Positions 51,817 through 61,172 of a DNA stretch of 64,000 nt are shown here, piece after piece. The translations under genes and the position numbers were made by a program. The notes under the pieces were generated by a model, which worked only from the letters and a program-made list of their open reading frames with translations, was not told where the DNA came from and did not search any database. The stretch is from assembly GCA_002070185.1 (NCBI GenBank), contig MWCT01000007.1, positions 64,735 through 128,734 of the forward strand. Reading direction: 5' to 3'. The DNA is from a candidate division BRC1 bacterium ADurb.Bin183 (GTDB lineage Bacteria; Sumerlaeota; Sumerlaeia; MWCT01). How positions within the stretch are numbered: the stretch's first letter is position 1; each line of letters opens with the position of its first letter.

Positions 51817-53121
51817 ATGAAGCGCTTAATTATCATCGTCATTGCGCTTTTAAATGTATATTCTTTTTCCATGGCGGATGAGACGGTCGGCGCGTTCGAT
51901 GAGCGCGCCGAGATTCCCATTAATCGAAAAATCAGAAATAAACATCCGCAAAAAATCACAAAAACACTCGATGGCATAACTTTTTTTTCGGATTATGATA
52001 ATGGCAGCCTCGCGGACGTTGTCGCTATTAGCCAGAATGTGTTTTCATGCGCCATTTATTCGGAGACCGGCGTTTCGGGCGAGGCGCAATATTGGTTCCG
52101 CTTTCAGATGTTCGGCGTGGCTGGACAAACCATTACCTTGAATATCAATCATGCAAAAAATCCCAGACCAGTCATCAGTTTTGACGGTGTCTCGTGGCGA
52201 CGCATGACAGCCGCCGAGGCGCCAAATACCGCCTCTGTAGTTTTTACTTTCGACCCCGAGCAGGACTTTGCCGAAATCGCCTTCTTTTTTCCCGCAGGGC
52301 TTGAGGAGATATATCAAAAAACTTCCGCTCTCGTGCGGCGGCATGATTATGTCACGAGCGAAATCATCGGACTCTCGGAACAAAAACGCCAGTTGTGGAT
52401 GGTGAGCGCAACCAATCCGTCCGCGCCTGATTCCATGAAACATCGCGTCTGGGTTCATTCCCGAGTTCATGCGGGAGAGGCGACCGCCACTCATGTGATG
52501 TTGGGTTTTTTGGAACAAATCACAGAGGACTCTCCGCTGGGGGAGCGCCTTCGCCAGTTTTGCATCTTTAATGTTGTGCCGGTTGTCAATGTGGACGGTG
52601 TTTATCTGGGGCATACAAGATGGGACTCGTTGGGGCGGGATATCGAGCGGGGCTGGTGTCCGCCTGTTGTCATACCGGAAACGCTGGCGCTCAAAAACCA
52701 AGTGGATCCCTTCATGGCTGGCTCAAATCCAATTGAGGTTGCTTTGAATCTTCACTCCACCGTTGGTTCTTTTAAGGACACATTTTTTTTCAAACATACC
52801 GGCGCATCTGTTACGCCCGCATTTGAGGCGATTCAGCAGAGATTCATTGACGCCTTTGATAATGCCACGCCTCTTTTTGATAGCCTCAGCGCACAAACAT
52901 GCGCCCTTGCGAAATGCCGTTTCATCGAATCATATTTCTGGAACAACTGGGGAGAAAATGTTATGGCGATGACGCACGAAGGGCACTTTTTCCGACGCAT
53001 CACAGATAATGAATGGATAACCGACGACGATTATCGGGCGCTGGGACGCGCCATGGCAGCCTGCCTTGTGGAATATTTCGAGTTGCCGCAATACGCCCCG
53101 CAATTATGGATGTTGAATTAA
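51817..53121 (+). CDS. Secreted M14-family zinc carboxypeptidase (cytosolic-carboxypeptidase-like N-domain)
   Basis: About 434 aa from ATG 51817 (the in-frame TTG just before is not needed). The signal RLIIIVIALLNVYSFSMA is followed by a beta-sandwich domain (about 50-170, FSDYDNGSLADVVA ... ITLNINHAKNPRPV) like the N-domain of cytosolic carboxypeptidases. The peptidase domain has HAGE (His218, Glu221), the third ligand LNLHS (His313), an Arg in LGRDIERGW and the catalytic Glu388 in MTHEGHF. All zinc ligands and the catalytic Glu are present, in contrast to the degenerate proteases elsewhere in the window. It probably trims peptides outside the cytoplasm. Its last codons overlap the reverse-strand esterase remnant by 4 bases. 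Confidence 0.88.
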   Translation: MKRLIIIVIALLNVYSFSMADETVGAFDERAEIPINRKIRNKHPQKITKTLDGITFFSDYDNGSLADVVAISQNVFSCAIYSETGVSGEAQYWFRFQMFGVAGQTITLNINHAKNPRPVISFDGVSWRRMTAAEAPNTASVVFTFDPEQDFAEIAFFFPAGLEEIYQKTSALVRRHDYVTSEIIGLSEQKRQLWMVSATNPSAPDSMKHRVWVHSRVHAGEATATHVMLGFLEQITEDSPLGERLRQFCIFNVVPVVNVDGVYLGHTRWDSLGRDIERGWCPPVVIPETLALKNQVDPFMAGSNPIEVALNLHSTVGSFKDTFFFKHTGASVTPAFEAIQQRFIDAFDNATPLFDSLSAQTCALAKCRFIESYFWNNWGENVMAMTHEGHFFRRITDNEWITDDDYRALGRAMAACLVEYFELPQYAPQLWMLN

Positions 53122-53408
53122 TTGCCGAAGAGGAAAAGAAGCGGTTTTTCAAGACGCGTACGCCACGCCTTTTCATTATGCTCTGCGCCTTCATCTTCAT
53201 AATGCATCAAGTCATTATCGTCCTTATATCCGCTCTTCATCAAGAGCTCCGCCATGGCGCGTGTTTGCGGCGCGCAGTCTTGCGATTTGCCCGCCGTTCC
53301 GCTATCCAAATATAGCCGAATCGGTTGTTTTCCCTTTTCTCGAACGAGGTCAAGCAAATCGTTGCCCTTTGCGTCTTTATCCATCCCAAATGCCGTCGAA
53401 AGGCAAGC
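53118..53408 (-). pseudogene. C-terminal remnant of an alpha/beta-hydrolase (putative esterase) gene
   Basis: Reading minus from about 53408 to the stop at 53118 gives about 96 residues that match the end of a predicted alpha/beta esterase: ACLSTAFGMDKD, the acid strand IRLYLDSGTAG, an RAMAELLMKSGYK helix and the catalytic-His block DEGAEHNEKAWRTRLEKPL, ending FLFGN. The frame stays open further upstream, but that sequence is antisense to the sugar-isomerase gene and does not resemble the family. The N-terminal half with the Ser nucleophile is gone. It looks like a gene truncated by deletion or rearrangement, with a breakpoint near 53410-53500. Confidence 0.72.
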
Positions 53409-53526
53409 CGCCGCCTGCCGCGTTTTTTTTGATGTCAAATCGAATATTATTATCTGGAAATTCTTGATTTTTTTTCCGCTTATAGTTTGGAATAAAGTTA
53501 ATTCGATGCCAAGAAAGGAACAAATC

Positions 53527-54975
53527 ATGCCAAGAAAAATTAAAGTGGGTGTTTTGACATTTGGCGATGGGCGGGATTTTATGCAAAAACCGCTCACGCC
53601 CGTTAACGAGAAATTCCTCGCCGAAATAAAAAATCGCCTCGAAAAAGACGGCTTTGAGGTTGTCGCAGGAAAGGAAGTCGTTTGGCAAAATGAAATAGCT
53701 GCGCGCGAAGGTCGCCGCATGACCGCTGCTGGCGTGGATTGTGTCATCTTCAATTTTTCCGTTTGGGCTTGGCCCCAATACTCGCGCGTGGCGGCGCAGT
53801 TCTGCCCAAAGCCGATTTTGCTTTTTGCCAATTTCAATCCGCAATATCCCGGTCTTGTCGGGATGCTCGCCAACGCCGGCTCGCTGGATCAGGTGGGCAT
53901 TAAATTCTACAAAACATTCGGCGATATCAATAATGAAAAAACCTGGCAGCAGGTCAAGTCGCGCATCATTGCCATTTCCGCGCTCAATCGCCTTAAAGGG
54001 ATGACGTTTGCCCTTATGGGCGGACGCTCGCTCGGCATTGACACCGCTGTGGCAGACCCCGCTCTTTGGATGAAAAAATTCGGCATAGACGTGGACCATG
54101 TGGATCAATTTGAATTGGTCCGCCGCGCGCAATTGGAAATGAAGAAAAAAAAGGGACGTATTGATAACGCCCTTGATTTTCTCAATAAACATGTCGGTAA
54201 AATTCACTGGACTGCGCCCGACGCCCCCATGCGCCTGACGGAAGAATTGCTGCGCCGCCAATTGGGAATGTATTACGCCGCTTTGGATTTATGCGCGGAA
54301 TTTAAATATGATTTTTGCGGCATCAAAGGACAGCGAGAGCTCACGGAACATTTTGCCACGGCGGATGTTGCCGAGGCGTTCCTCAACGACCCCTATGGTC
54401 CCGAAGGCGAACCGCGCGACCCTATTATATGCTCAACCGAAGCCGACATGGACGCCGCTTTGACTATGGAAATTTTCCATCTCATCAGCGGGCTGCCCGT
54501 TCTATTTGCCGACATTCGTCATTATCACACCGACCTTGGCGTCTGGGATTTGTGCAACTCGGGCGAACACGCCACCTATTTTGCCGCGCGTTCTTTTGAC
54601 CCGCTGGTCAATTTGCCTAAAGTGGAATTCCGCCCCGAGGGGTTTTATTTCCCCGCCGGCGGTGCTTCTGTTTATCACATCTCCGCTCCCGGCGAAGTCA
54701 CGCTGGCGCGCCTGACGCGTTCCGGCGATACCAACCGTTATCGCATGACAATTGTCCACGGCGAATTTGTCAGCTTTGGCGTAAAAAAGAATGAAAAAAT
54801 CGCCGCCGGCGTGCAGGATAACTGGCCCCATTCCTATGCACGGCTCGATTGCAGCGCGGAAGCCTTTGTCGAGGCAATCAATTGCAACCACATTCACGGC
54901 ACTTATGGCTGCTGGGTTTCTGAACTTCAAACATTCTGCGATGCGGCGGATATCGAATGTGTTGTGATTCAGTGA
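53527..54975 (+). CDS. L-fucose/L-arabinose isomerase-family-like protein
   Basis: A 482-aa cytoplasmic protein from ATG 53527 (AAAGGAA 6 bases upstream). An ATG at 53506 would add MPRKEQI, which duplicates the following MPRK. Layout resembles fucose-isomerase-like enzymes. An N-terminal Rossmann-like domain has KIKVGVLTFGDGRDF and FNFSVWAWPQYSR. The middle has GLVGMLANAGSLDQVGI, and a C-terminal beta domain follows. Candidate metal-site residues are in STEADMDAALTMEIFHLISG, ADIRHYH and ATYF. The length is short of the 590 residues of L-fucose isomerase and nearer to L-arabinose-isomerase relatives. Substrate is unclear. It is followed by dppA after 96 bases. Confidence 0.75.
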   Translation: MPRKIKVGVLTFGDGRDFMQKPLTPVNEKFLAEIKNRLEKDGFEVVAGKEVVWQNEIAAREGRRMTAAGVDCVIFNFSVWAWPQYSRVAAQFCPKPILLFANFNPQYPGLVGMLANAGSLDQVGIKFYKTFGDINNEKTWQQVKSRIIAISALNRLKGMTFALMGGRSLGIDTAVADPALWMKKFGIDVDHVDQFELVRRAQLEMKKKKGRIDNALDFLNKHVGKIHWTAPDAPMRLTEELLRRQLGMYYAALDLCAEFKYDFCGIKGQRELTEHFATADVAEAFLNDPYGPEGEPRDPIICSTEADMDAALTMEIFHLISGLPVLFADIRHYHTDLGVWDLCNSGEHATYFAARSFDPLVNLPKVEFRPEGFYFPAGGASVYHISAPGEVTLARLTRSGDTNRYRMTIVHGEFVSFGVKKNEKIAAGVQDNWPHSYARLDCSAEAFVEAINCNHIHGTYGCWVSELQTFCDAADIECVVIQ

Positions 54976-55071
54976 GTTTATCCGCTTGCCTCATCTCGTT
55001 ATTTCCTTGCAGAGGGCAAACGAGTATTTTACACAATCCGTTTAGTTATTTCAAAATTAAGGAGTTTTTAA

Positions 55072-55887
55072 ATGAAGTTATATATTTCGTGCGATATTGA
55101 GGGCGTGGCGGGCGTGCCCAGCTGGGAATACGGCAGCCGCAATAAATTGGATTATTCCGAGGGGCGGCTTTACATGATTGGCGAAGTCAACGCCGCCATC
55201 GAGGGCGCGTTGGAATCCGGCGCCAAAGAAATCATCGTCAACGATTCGCACGGCAACATGGTGAACCTTTTGCCCGCAAAGGTGAACAAAGCCGCCCGCC
55301 TGTTGCAGGGCGAGGTCAAGCCTTGGTCTATGATGGAGGGAATGGATAAACGCTATGACGCCGCGGCGTTCATCGGCTATCATGCAATGGCGGGAACTCA
55401 GTTCGGCTCCATGGCGCACACCTATTGCGGCGCCATTACGGCGGCTCGCGTGAACGGCGAAGTCTGGGGCGAATCCGAATTCAACGGCGCCTTCTGCGGC
55501 GCGCACGGAACCCCGCTTGTTTTTTTGAGCGGCGATGAAGCGGTAACTAAAGAGGTCAAAAAATTCATCCCCCAAATTGAAACAGCCGCCGTCAAAAAGG
55601 GCTATGGCATGAGAGCCGCGCTCTCCGTCCACCCCGAAGTTGCGCAACAAATGATTCGCGAAGGCATTATGCGCGGACTTGCGCGGCGCCGCGAAATCAA
55701 ACCCTTCCTTCCCAAATCGCCCTACACGCTTGAAGTGGATCTTCGCGATCCGGATATGGCGGATATCTGCACGCGCATACCTTGCACCGAACGCGTCGCC
55801 CAGCGCACCATCCGTTTTTGTCACAAAAATTATAAGGAAATTTATCGCGCCTTCCTTAGCATCATGTCATTAGCAAGCCGCGTGTGA
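55072..55887 (+). CDS. dppA: D-aminopeptidase, M55 family (DppA-like)
   Basis: A 271-aa protein whose zinc ligands match the B. subtilis DppA numbering: Asp8 and Glu10 in SCDIEGVAG, His60 in DSHGN and His104 in GYHAMAG, with a Glu in WGESEFNG near 134. His116 in AHTYCG is the likely nucleophilic site. It cleaves D-amino-acid peptides, plausibly from peptidoglycan turnover. Strong AAGGAG ribosome site. The stop overlaps the GTG/ATG region just before the glycosyltransferase start, so the two are probably cotranscribed. Confidence 0.92.
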   Translation: MKLYISCDIEGVAGVPSWEYGSRNKLDYSEGRLYMIGEVNAAIEGALESGAKEIIVNDSHGNMVNLLPAKVNKAARLLQGEVKPWSMMEGMDKRYDAAAFIGYHAMAGTQFGSMAHTYCGAITAARVNGEVWGESEFNGAFCGAHGTPLVFLSGDEAVTKEVKKFIPQIETAAVKKGYGMRAALSVHPEVAQQMIREGIMRGLARRREIKPFLPKSPYTLEVDLRDPDMADICTRIPCTERVAQRTIRFCHKNYKEIYRAFLSIMSLASRV

Positions 55888-55904
55888 TGTTGAGGTGCAA
55901 AGCC

Positions 55905-56963
55905 ATGCAAGAAAAACCTTCAACCCCGCAAAAGATTTTGATTGTGCGGATGACCGCCATTGGCGATGTGGCGCACGTCCTGCCCGCCCTGAACGCCTTG
56001 CGCCTTGCCATGCCGGATGCCCGCATAGATTGGCTTGTTGATGAAATTCCCGCGCAGATTCTTATGGGTCATCCGCAAATCAATCATTTGCAAGTCCTCC
56101 GCCGCCGATGGCGGAAGGAATTTCGCCGGCACTTTTTCTCGGAGATTCGTCCGTTTTTTCGCCGGCTCCGAGCGGAGCGCTATGACTGGGCTATAGATTT
56201 TCAGGGATTGACCAAGAGCGGACTTGCGGCTTATTTCTCCGGCGCAAGGCGCATCATCGGATTCGGCGATCGCGACGGCAGGGAATTGAATAAACTTTTC
56301 ACCAACGTCAAGGTTCGCCCCCGCCCCGGTCTTCACATCGTTGAAAAAAACATTTCACTGCTTGCCCCGCTTGGAATTGAAAATCCGCCGATTCAATTCG
56401 TTTTTCCCGATTTTGAGGCGGATAAGGTCTCTTTTGATGATAGCGGATTTTATGCGGCGGTTAACCCCGGCGCCGGTTGGCAGACCAAGCGCCTGCCGGT
56501 CTCAACGCTCGCCGCTTTGTGCGCCCGGCTCAACACCCAAAAGGGGATGCGGATTGTCATCACATGGGGTCCGGGCGAGGAGGAATTATCCAAAGATTTG
56601 CTCCAAAAGATTGCCAAAGCGGGCGCAAATGCGGAGATGTCCCCGCCTACCACGCTCCGGCAATTAGCGCGCCTCATATCCCGCGCCGGACTCTTTATCG
56701 GCGGCGACACTGGACCCTCGCACATCGCAGCCGCGCTCGGCATTCCCACTATTTCCTTTTTTGGAGCATCGGACGCCAAAAGAAATCGCCCGTATGGCGA
56801 GCATTGCAACACAATCCAAAATACGGAGATCCCGTGCATTCCATGTTGGAAGACGCGCTGCCGTTTTAAAGATGCGCGGCATCTTGCCTGTTTGAATTCC
56901 ATCACAGCCGGAGACCTTTATGATTCCGCGCTGAGGCTGCTTGAATCGAAATGCGCAAAGTGA
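55905..56963 (+). CDS. Glycosyltransferase family 9 (ADP-heptose:LPS heptosyltransferase-like)
   Basis: About 352 aa. ATG 55905 is chosen because GAGGTG lies 8 bases upstream, which earlier in-frame starts lack. N-terminal KILIVRMTAIGDVAHVLPAL and VDEIPAQILMGHPQI are the GT9 entry motifs. The nucleotide-sugar half has GGDTGPSHIAAALGIPTISF and FGASDAKRNRPYG, and the end has CIPCWKTRC with the C-terminal helix. The family adds heptose (or a related sugar) to lipid A core, which supports an LPS-bearing outer membrane. It overlaps the next gene by 13 bases. Confidence 0.9.
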   Translation: MQEKPSTPQKILIVRMTAIGDVAHVLPALNALRLAMPDARIDWLVDEIPAQILMGHPQINHLQVLRRRWRKEFRRHFFSEIRPFFRRLRAERYDWAIDFQGLTKSGLAAYFSGARRIIGFGDRDGRELNKLFTNVKVRPRPGLHIVEKNISLLAPLGIENPPIQFVFPDFEADKVSFDDSGFYAAVNPGAGWQTKRLPVSTLAALCARLNTQKGMRIVITWGPGEEELSKDLLQKIAKAGANAEMSPPTTLRQLARLISRAGLFIGGDTGPSHIAAALGIPTISFFGASDAKRNRPYGEHCNTIQNTEIPCIPCWKTRCRFKDARHLACLNSITAGDLYDSALRLLESKCAK

Positions 56964-58792
56964 AATGCGCCAGAAATTTTATCACCACCTCCTTTGCCCT
57001 GACCTCTCTGGGCGCGCTGCTTTTTTTTATGTTCGCCTTTGGAAGCGCAAAAGAAAATGCCATCACATCGGATGAAACGGCGCACATCCCCGCCGGCTAT
57101 ATGATTTGGATGACCGGCGATTACCGGATGAATATCGAACACCCGCCGCTTGTCAAAATGTGGGCTGCTCTGCCGTTGCTTTTTTGCGGTTTATACAACC
57201 CCGTTCAGGATATTGACTGGAAACGGGGAGACGAATGGCATTTCGGCGGTTATTTTCTTTATCAATTTAATGACGCCTTTTTCATCGCTTTGCTTAGCCG
57301 ATTTCAGATTATCGTGCTTGGAGTCTTGCTGGGGTTGATGGTTTATCTTTGGGGCGCAAAACTCTTTGCCGCAAGCCGGGACATGCGTCTTTTTTTTGCC
57401 GGACTTTTTGCCGCCTTATTTTATTTCTCCGAGCCCAATCTGATCGCCCATTCCGCCCTTGTCACATACGACCTCGCTTTTGCATTTGTTGTTTTTGCGG
57501 CGGGGTATGTTTACTGGCTTTTGCACATGGAGGGGTTTGCGAAAAAACGGATGGCGCTTTTCATTTTTTTGATGGCGCTTGCGCCGTTGATAAAGGTGGT
57601 GGGGTTGTTTCTTTGGGCGCTGATTTTTTTTCATTGGGGCGCGGCGGCGCTTTTTTCGCGCCGAAAGTGGAAGGCGCCCTCGCCGAGCTCGCCGCTTCGC
57701 ATCCTTTCAACCCGATGGTCGAAAATTAAGATTGTAATTTTCTCCATGATTCTTTGCGGCGCATGCAGCCTTTTTTTGATATGGAATTTTTATGGATTTC
57801 GATATTATGCTTCGCCGGGATACGCTATCCCGCCGGGAGACCAGTCTGTAAAATATCTCGATTATTCGCCGATTTCCCAGCCCATCTTGCGGGAAACCCT
57901 CAATATTATGAAGGATAGGAAAATCTTTCCGCAAGGCTATATGTGCGTGCTCGGTCATGCCTTTATGGAAAAAGAGCGTCCGGCGGTGCTTTTGAAAAAG
58001 GTTAAAATGGCTGGCGGTTTTTATTCCTATTTTGTAATCACAACGATTTTGAAAACTCCGTTTATTCACCTTGCTGGGATGGCAACGGCGGCGGTTTTTT
58101 TTATATGGCTTGCGTTGCAAAACTTGATAAAGCGGCGTAAAGGAAAATTCTCCCGAGCAAGGTTTTATCTCCATCGCGCCGCCATTCCGCTTTATCTGAT
58201 AATAGGTTTTTTCGCCCTAATCACCATGAGCCTGATGAACATCGGTCACCGTCTTATCCTGATGATAACGCCGCTGCAACTTCTGCTCGTCGGAAGCGTC
58301 CTCGAATATATCCTTTCGCATTTGCAAAAGACCTATGCCCGCCGAATCATCGGCGTTCTCATTATACTGGCAGCCTTTATCCCTGCCATATTAAATTACC
58401 CGCATTACATTTCCTATTTCAATCCCATCATTAAAGACCAGCGCATGGCTGGGCGCTATCTGGTGGATTCGAACGTGGACTGGGGTCAGGATATGAAAGC
58501 CTTAGGCGATTTTGTGACATTCAACCGCATTCCCAAAATCAATCTTTCTTATTTTGGCACCGCCGACCCTTGGTATTATGGCGTCAATCATTGGATTGAC
58601 ATCGGCAGCTGGCAGATTCTCATCCCGCGATTTCGGGAAAATACGCCGGACCTTTCCATACCAACAGCGGTCAGCGCCAATATGATTGGGTATGTGGCTG
58701 CTAAACATCCGGAACTTCTCCGCGGAGGCGAGCCGCTTCTTATCGGCGGCTCCATCCTTTTATTTCCGCCTGTGGAAGAAAAGCCCCGCTAA
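56951..58792 (+). CDS. GT39-like membrane glycosyltransferase (PMT/ArnT superfamily)
   Basis: A 613-aa protein with about ten membrane segments. The N-terminal outer loop reads SDETAHIPAGYMIWMTGDYR followed by an EHPPLVK motif, with the acidic residues and His-Pro-Pro typical of GT39-type mannosyltransferases. The first long stretch of helices runs 60-450, and a soluble C-terminal part has YLVDSNVDWGQDMKALGDF, common in this family. It transfers a sugar from a polyprenyl-phosphate donor to protein or lipid. ATG 56951 overlaps the GT9 stop by 13 bases, suggesting translational coupling and a shared pathway. The 3' end abuts the convergent hisC gene (4 bases). Confidence 0.85.
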   Translation: MRKVKCARNFITTSFALTSLGALLFFMFAFGSAKENAITSDETAHIPAGYMIWMTGDYRMNIEHPPLVKMWAALPLLFCGLYNPVQDIDWKRGDEWHFGGYFLYQFNDAFFIALLSRFQIIVLGVLLGLMVYLWGAKLFAASRDMRLFFAGLFAALFYFSEPNLIAHSALVTYDLAFAFVVFAAGYVYWLLHMEGFAKKRMALFIFLMALAPLIKVVGLFLWALIFFHWGAAALFSRRKWKAPSPSSPLRILSTRWSKIKIVIFSMILCGACSLFLIWNFYGFRYYASPGYAIPPGDQSVKYLDYSPISQPILRETLNIMKDRKIFPQGYMCVLGHAFMEKERPAVLLKKVKMAGGFYSYFVITTILKTPFIHLAGMATAAVFFIWLALQNLIKRRKGKFSRARFYLHRAAIPLYLIIGFFALITMSLMNIGHRLILMITPLQLLLVGSVLEYILSHLQKTYARRIIGVLIILAAFIPAILNYPHYISYFNPIIKDQRMAGRYLVDSNVDWGQDMKALGDFVTFNRIPKINLSYFGTADPWYYGVNHWIDIGSWQILIPRFRENTPDLSIPTAVSANMIGYVAAKHPELLRGGEPLLIGGSILLFPPVEEKPR

Positions 58793-58796
58793 AATC

Positions 58797-59831
58797 TTAT
58801 TCTTTGATTGCATTGATGAGCGCAAGGAGCTCCTCATGCGTTCCGATTGTGATACGGACGCCGACGTTCAATCTCGGGGCGTCCCAGAACCTGACGAGGA
58901 TTTTTTTCTTTTTCAACTTTTCATATAACGATTTACCGTCGCCATTTTCGGCAAATATAAAATTCCCCTGCGAGTCATAGACCTTGAAACCGAGAGCGCG
59001 CAGCTCCTCCGTCAAAAAAGCTCGGTCATCTTTGATATGGTTTGCTGTTTCCTTATAATACGAATGCGCCCGAATCGCCGCGCATCCCATCACCTGCGTC
59101 ATATAGTCCACGTTATATGAGTCCTTGAGTTTGTATAGGTTGTTGATGATGTCCTCCCCGCCTAAGGCATAGCCCAACCGCGCGCCCGCCAGAGAGGATG
59201 ATTTGGAAAAAGTGCGGGTGATCGCCGCATTGGGATACTGCCTTGCCAAAGCCAAGCAATCGCCATCTGCAAAATCCACATACGCCTCGTCAATGATGAA
59301 AAGAGTGCCGGGCGCGCTCGCAATCAAACGTTCCAAAATCTCCGGTTGGTAAAACGTGCCATAAGGCGGATTTGGATTGGCGATAACAAAAACCTTGAAT
59401 GCAGATAAATCGGGAAATGGCGGCAACTCACCATTTTTTCCCAATTCAAAAACTTCAACCTTTGCCCCTATTTGAGCGGCAATGACCGGATAAAGCGAAT
59501 AGGTCGGATTTACCATCGCAAGCGTTTCGGATGGTTCCAGATACGCCTGAAATAAAAGGCGCAAAACCTCATCCGACCCGTTGCCGATAAAAATTTCGGA
59601 TACCTTCGCATTATGTTTAACCGCAAGCAGCCGGCGCAAATCCATGCAGAGCGGATCCGGATAAAGGCGGAGCTGTGAAAACGGCGCCTGATGAAGCGCA
59701 ATCAACACATCCGGCGCCGCCGGGTAAGGATTTTCGTTTGTGTTCAACTTGATGAATTTCCCGCCTCGCGGCTGTTCTCCCGGAATATAAGGTTTTAATT
59801 TCCGCACGATTTCAGTCGGTTTTACGCTCAT
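58797..59831 (-). CDS. hisC: Histidinol-phosphate aminotransferase
   Basis: A 344-aa class-II aminotransferase of standard length. KLNTNENPYPAAPDV at the N-terminus, GNGSDEVL at the cofactor phosphate site, NPNPPYGTFY, FIIDEAYVDF (Asp binding the pyridine N), and the PLP Lys in TFSKSSSLAGARLGYALG are visible. The histidine-biosynthesis assignment is supported by hisD 50 bases upstream on the same strand. Confidence 0.93.
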   Translation of the reverse strand: MSVKPTEIVRKLKPYIPGEQPRGGKFIKLNTNENPYPAAPDVLIALHQAPFSQLRLYPDPLCMDLRRLLAVKHNAKVSEIFIGNGSDEVLRLLFQAYLEPSETLAMVNPTYSLYPVIAAQIGAKVEVFELGKNGELPPFPDLSAFKVFVIANPNPPYGTFYQPEILERLIASAPGTLFIIDEAYVDFADGDCLALARQYPNAAITRTFSKSSSLAGARLGYALGGEDIINNLYKLKDSYNVDYMTQVMGCAAIRAHSYYKETANHIKDDRAFLTEELRALGFKVYDSQGNFIFAENGDGKSLYEKLKKKKILVRFWDAPRLNVGVRITIGTHEELLALINAIKE

Positions 59832-59881
59832 ATATCCACTCTCAATATATTCGTTATGATTAGGTTATCGTTTGCTTTTTA

Positions 59882-61162
59882 TTAAAGCCGCAATTTTATC
59901 GCTTGAGCGTGGGCGTCCAATCCTTCAACCTCCGCCAGATGAATAGCCGCCGCGCCCAGTTGCCTCAACCCTTTTTGACTAATTTGAAGAATGCTTGTCC
60001 CTTTCATGAAATCTGTCACTGAAAGGGGAGAGAAGAACCGCGCCGTTCCGCCGGTTGGCAGGACGTGATTCGGTCCGGCTACATAATCGCCAATCGGCTC
60101 CGGCGTGAACAAACCCAGAAAAATCGCGCCTGCATTTTTCAAAAGCGGAACGAATTTCTCCGCCTCTTCTGTCATGACCTCAAGGTGCTCCGGCGCTTTA
60201 AGATTGGCGAGTTCCGCCGCCTGTTCGCGCGTCTGGACAATGACCGCCGTCCCCTGCCCCTCAATAGCTTGCCGGATGAAATCCGAACGGGGCGAAGCCT
60301 CAATCTGCCTTTTAAGTTCCGCCTTAAAAGCCTTTTCATTCAACCGACCGATGTAAATCAAAATCGGCACGGCAAGGGCATCGTGTTCTGCCTGGGAAAG
60401 AAGGTCGGCAACGATATAGGGCAGAGGCGTTGTCTCGTCCGCAATGATTAGAATTTCGCTGGGTCCTGCCACCATATCAATATCTATCAACCCATAAAGG
60501 AGCCGCTTTGCCGCGGCAACGTAGGCATTGCCGGGACCGACAATTTTATCCACGCATTGGATGCCTGCCGCGCCGAGCGCAAGAGCCGCCACGCCCTGCG
60601 CCCCGCCGATTCGATAAACTTCCTTAATCCCAAGGAAATGCGCTGCGCCCAAAATAACCGGATTCACAATGCCCATTTTCCCCGGCGGCGTTATAATGGC
60701 AAGGCGCTCAACGCCTGCGATTTTTGCCGGTATTGCGTTCATGAGCAGGCTCGAAGGATAGGCCGCTGTTCCGCCCGGCACATAAAGCCCCGCGGAAGAA
60801 ATAGCCGTCTGGCGATATTCCAGCCGGATGCCGTTTTTCTCGCTGATGAAATAACTCTGCGGTCGCTGCTTCAAATGAAATTTTTCGATGCGGTCGGCGG
60901 CGAACTCAATGGCGGCGCGGGTTTCGGCTGACATGCCATCCCAACTTTTTTTCAAATCGTTCGCGGGAACGCGCAATGTGGCGGGCGTCAGACGCGCCCC
61001 GTCAAACCGCCTTGTAAATTCAATAACCGCCTTCGCCCCGCGTTTTTGAACAGCGGCAATTATTTCCGCTGCGCGCTTTTCCACATCCGATTGATGAAAT
61101 ATAACCGGCGAAAACCGCTCCAGAATCTTCTTTTTTTGCGAAGGATATTTTAATATCAGCAT
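59882..61162 (-). CDS. hisD: Histidinol dehydrogenase
   Basis: A 426-aa protein that matches HisD throughout: YVPGGTAAYPSSLLMNAIPA, YRIGGAQGVAALALG, KIVGPGNAYVAAAKR, MVAGPSEILIIAD and DLLSQAEHDALAVPIL, with GPNHVLPTGGTARFFSPL near the end. It oxidises histidinol to histidine with two NAD+ and uses a zinc ion. The AGCAGG site precedes ATG 61162, 10 bases after the stop of the thioredoxin-fusion gene, so tlpA-like, hisD and hisC form one string. No other his genes are in the window. Confidence 0.97.
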   Translation of the reverse strand: MLILKYPSQKKKILERFSPVIFHQSDVEKRAAEIIAAVQKRGAKAVIEFTRRFDGARLTPATLRVPANDLKKSWDGMSAETRAAIEFAADRIEKFHLKQRPQSYFISEKNGIRLEYRQTAISSAGLYVPGGTAAYPSSLLMNAIPAKIAGVERLAIITPPGKMGIVNPVILGAAHFLGIKEVYRIGGAQGVAALALGAAGIQCVDKIVGPGNAYVAAAKRLLYGLIDIDMVAGPSEILIIADETTPLPYIVADLLSQAEHDALAVPILIYIGRLNEKAFKAELKRQIEASPRSDFIRQAIEGQGTAVIVQTREQAAELANLKAPEHLEVMTEEAEKFVPLLKNAGAIFLGLFTPEPIGDYVAGPNHVLPTGGTARFFSPLSVTDFMKGTSILQISQKGLRQLGAAAIHLAEVEGLDAHAQAIKLRL

Positions 61163-61172
61163 AACCTGCTAC

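Noticed and set aside
53254..53526. N-terminal extension of the sugar-isomerase-like protein
   Set aside because: The sequence before 53506 is antisense to the esterase remnant and non-conserved, and the ribosome site AAAGGAA fits ATG 53527.
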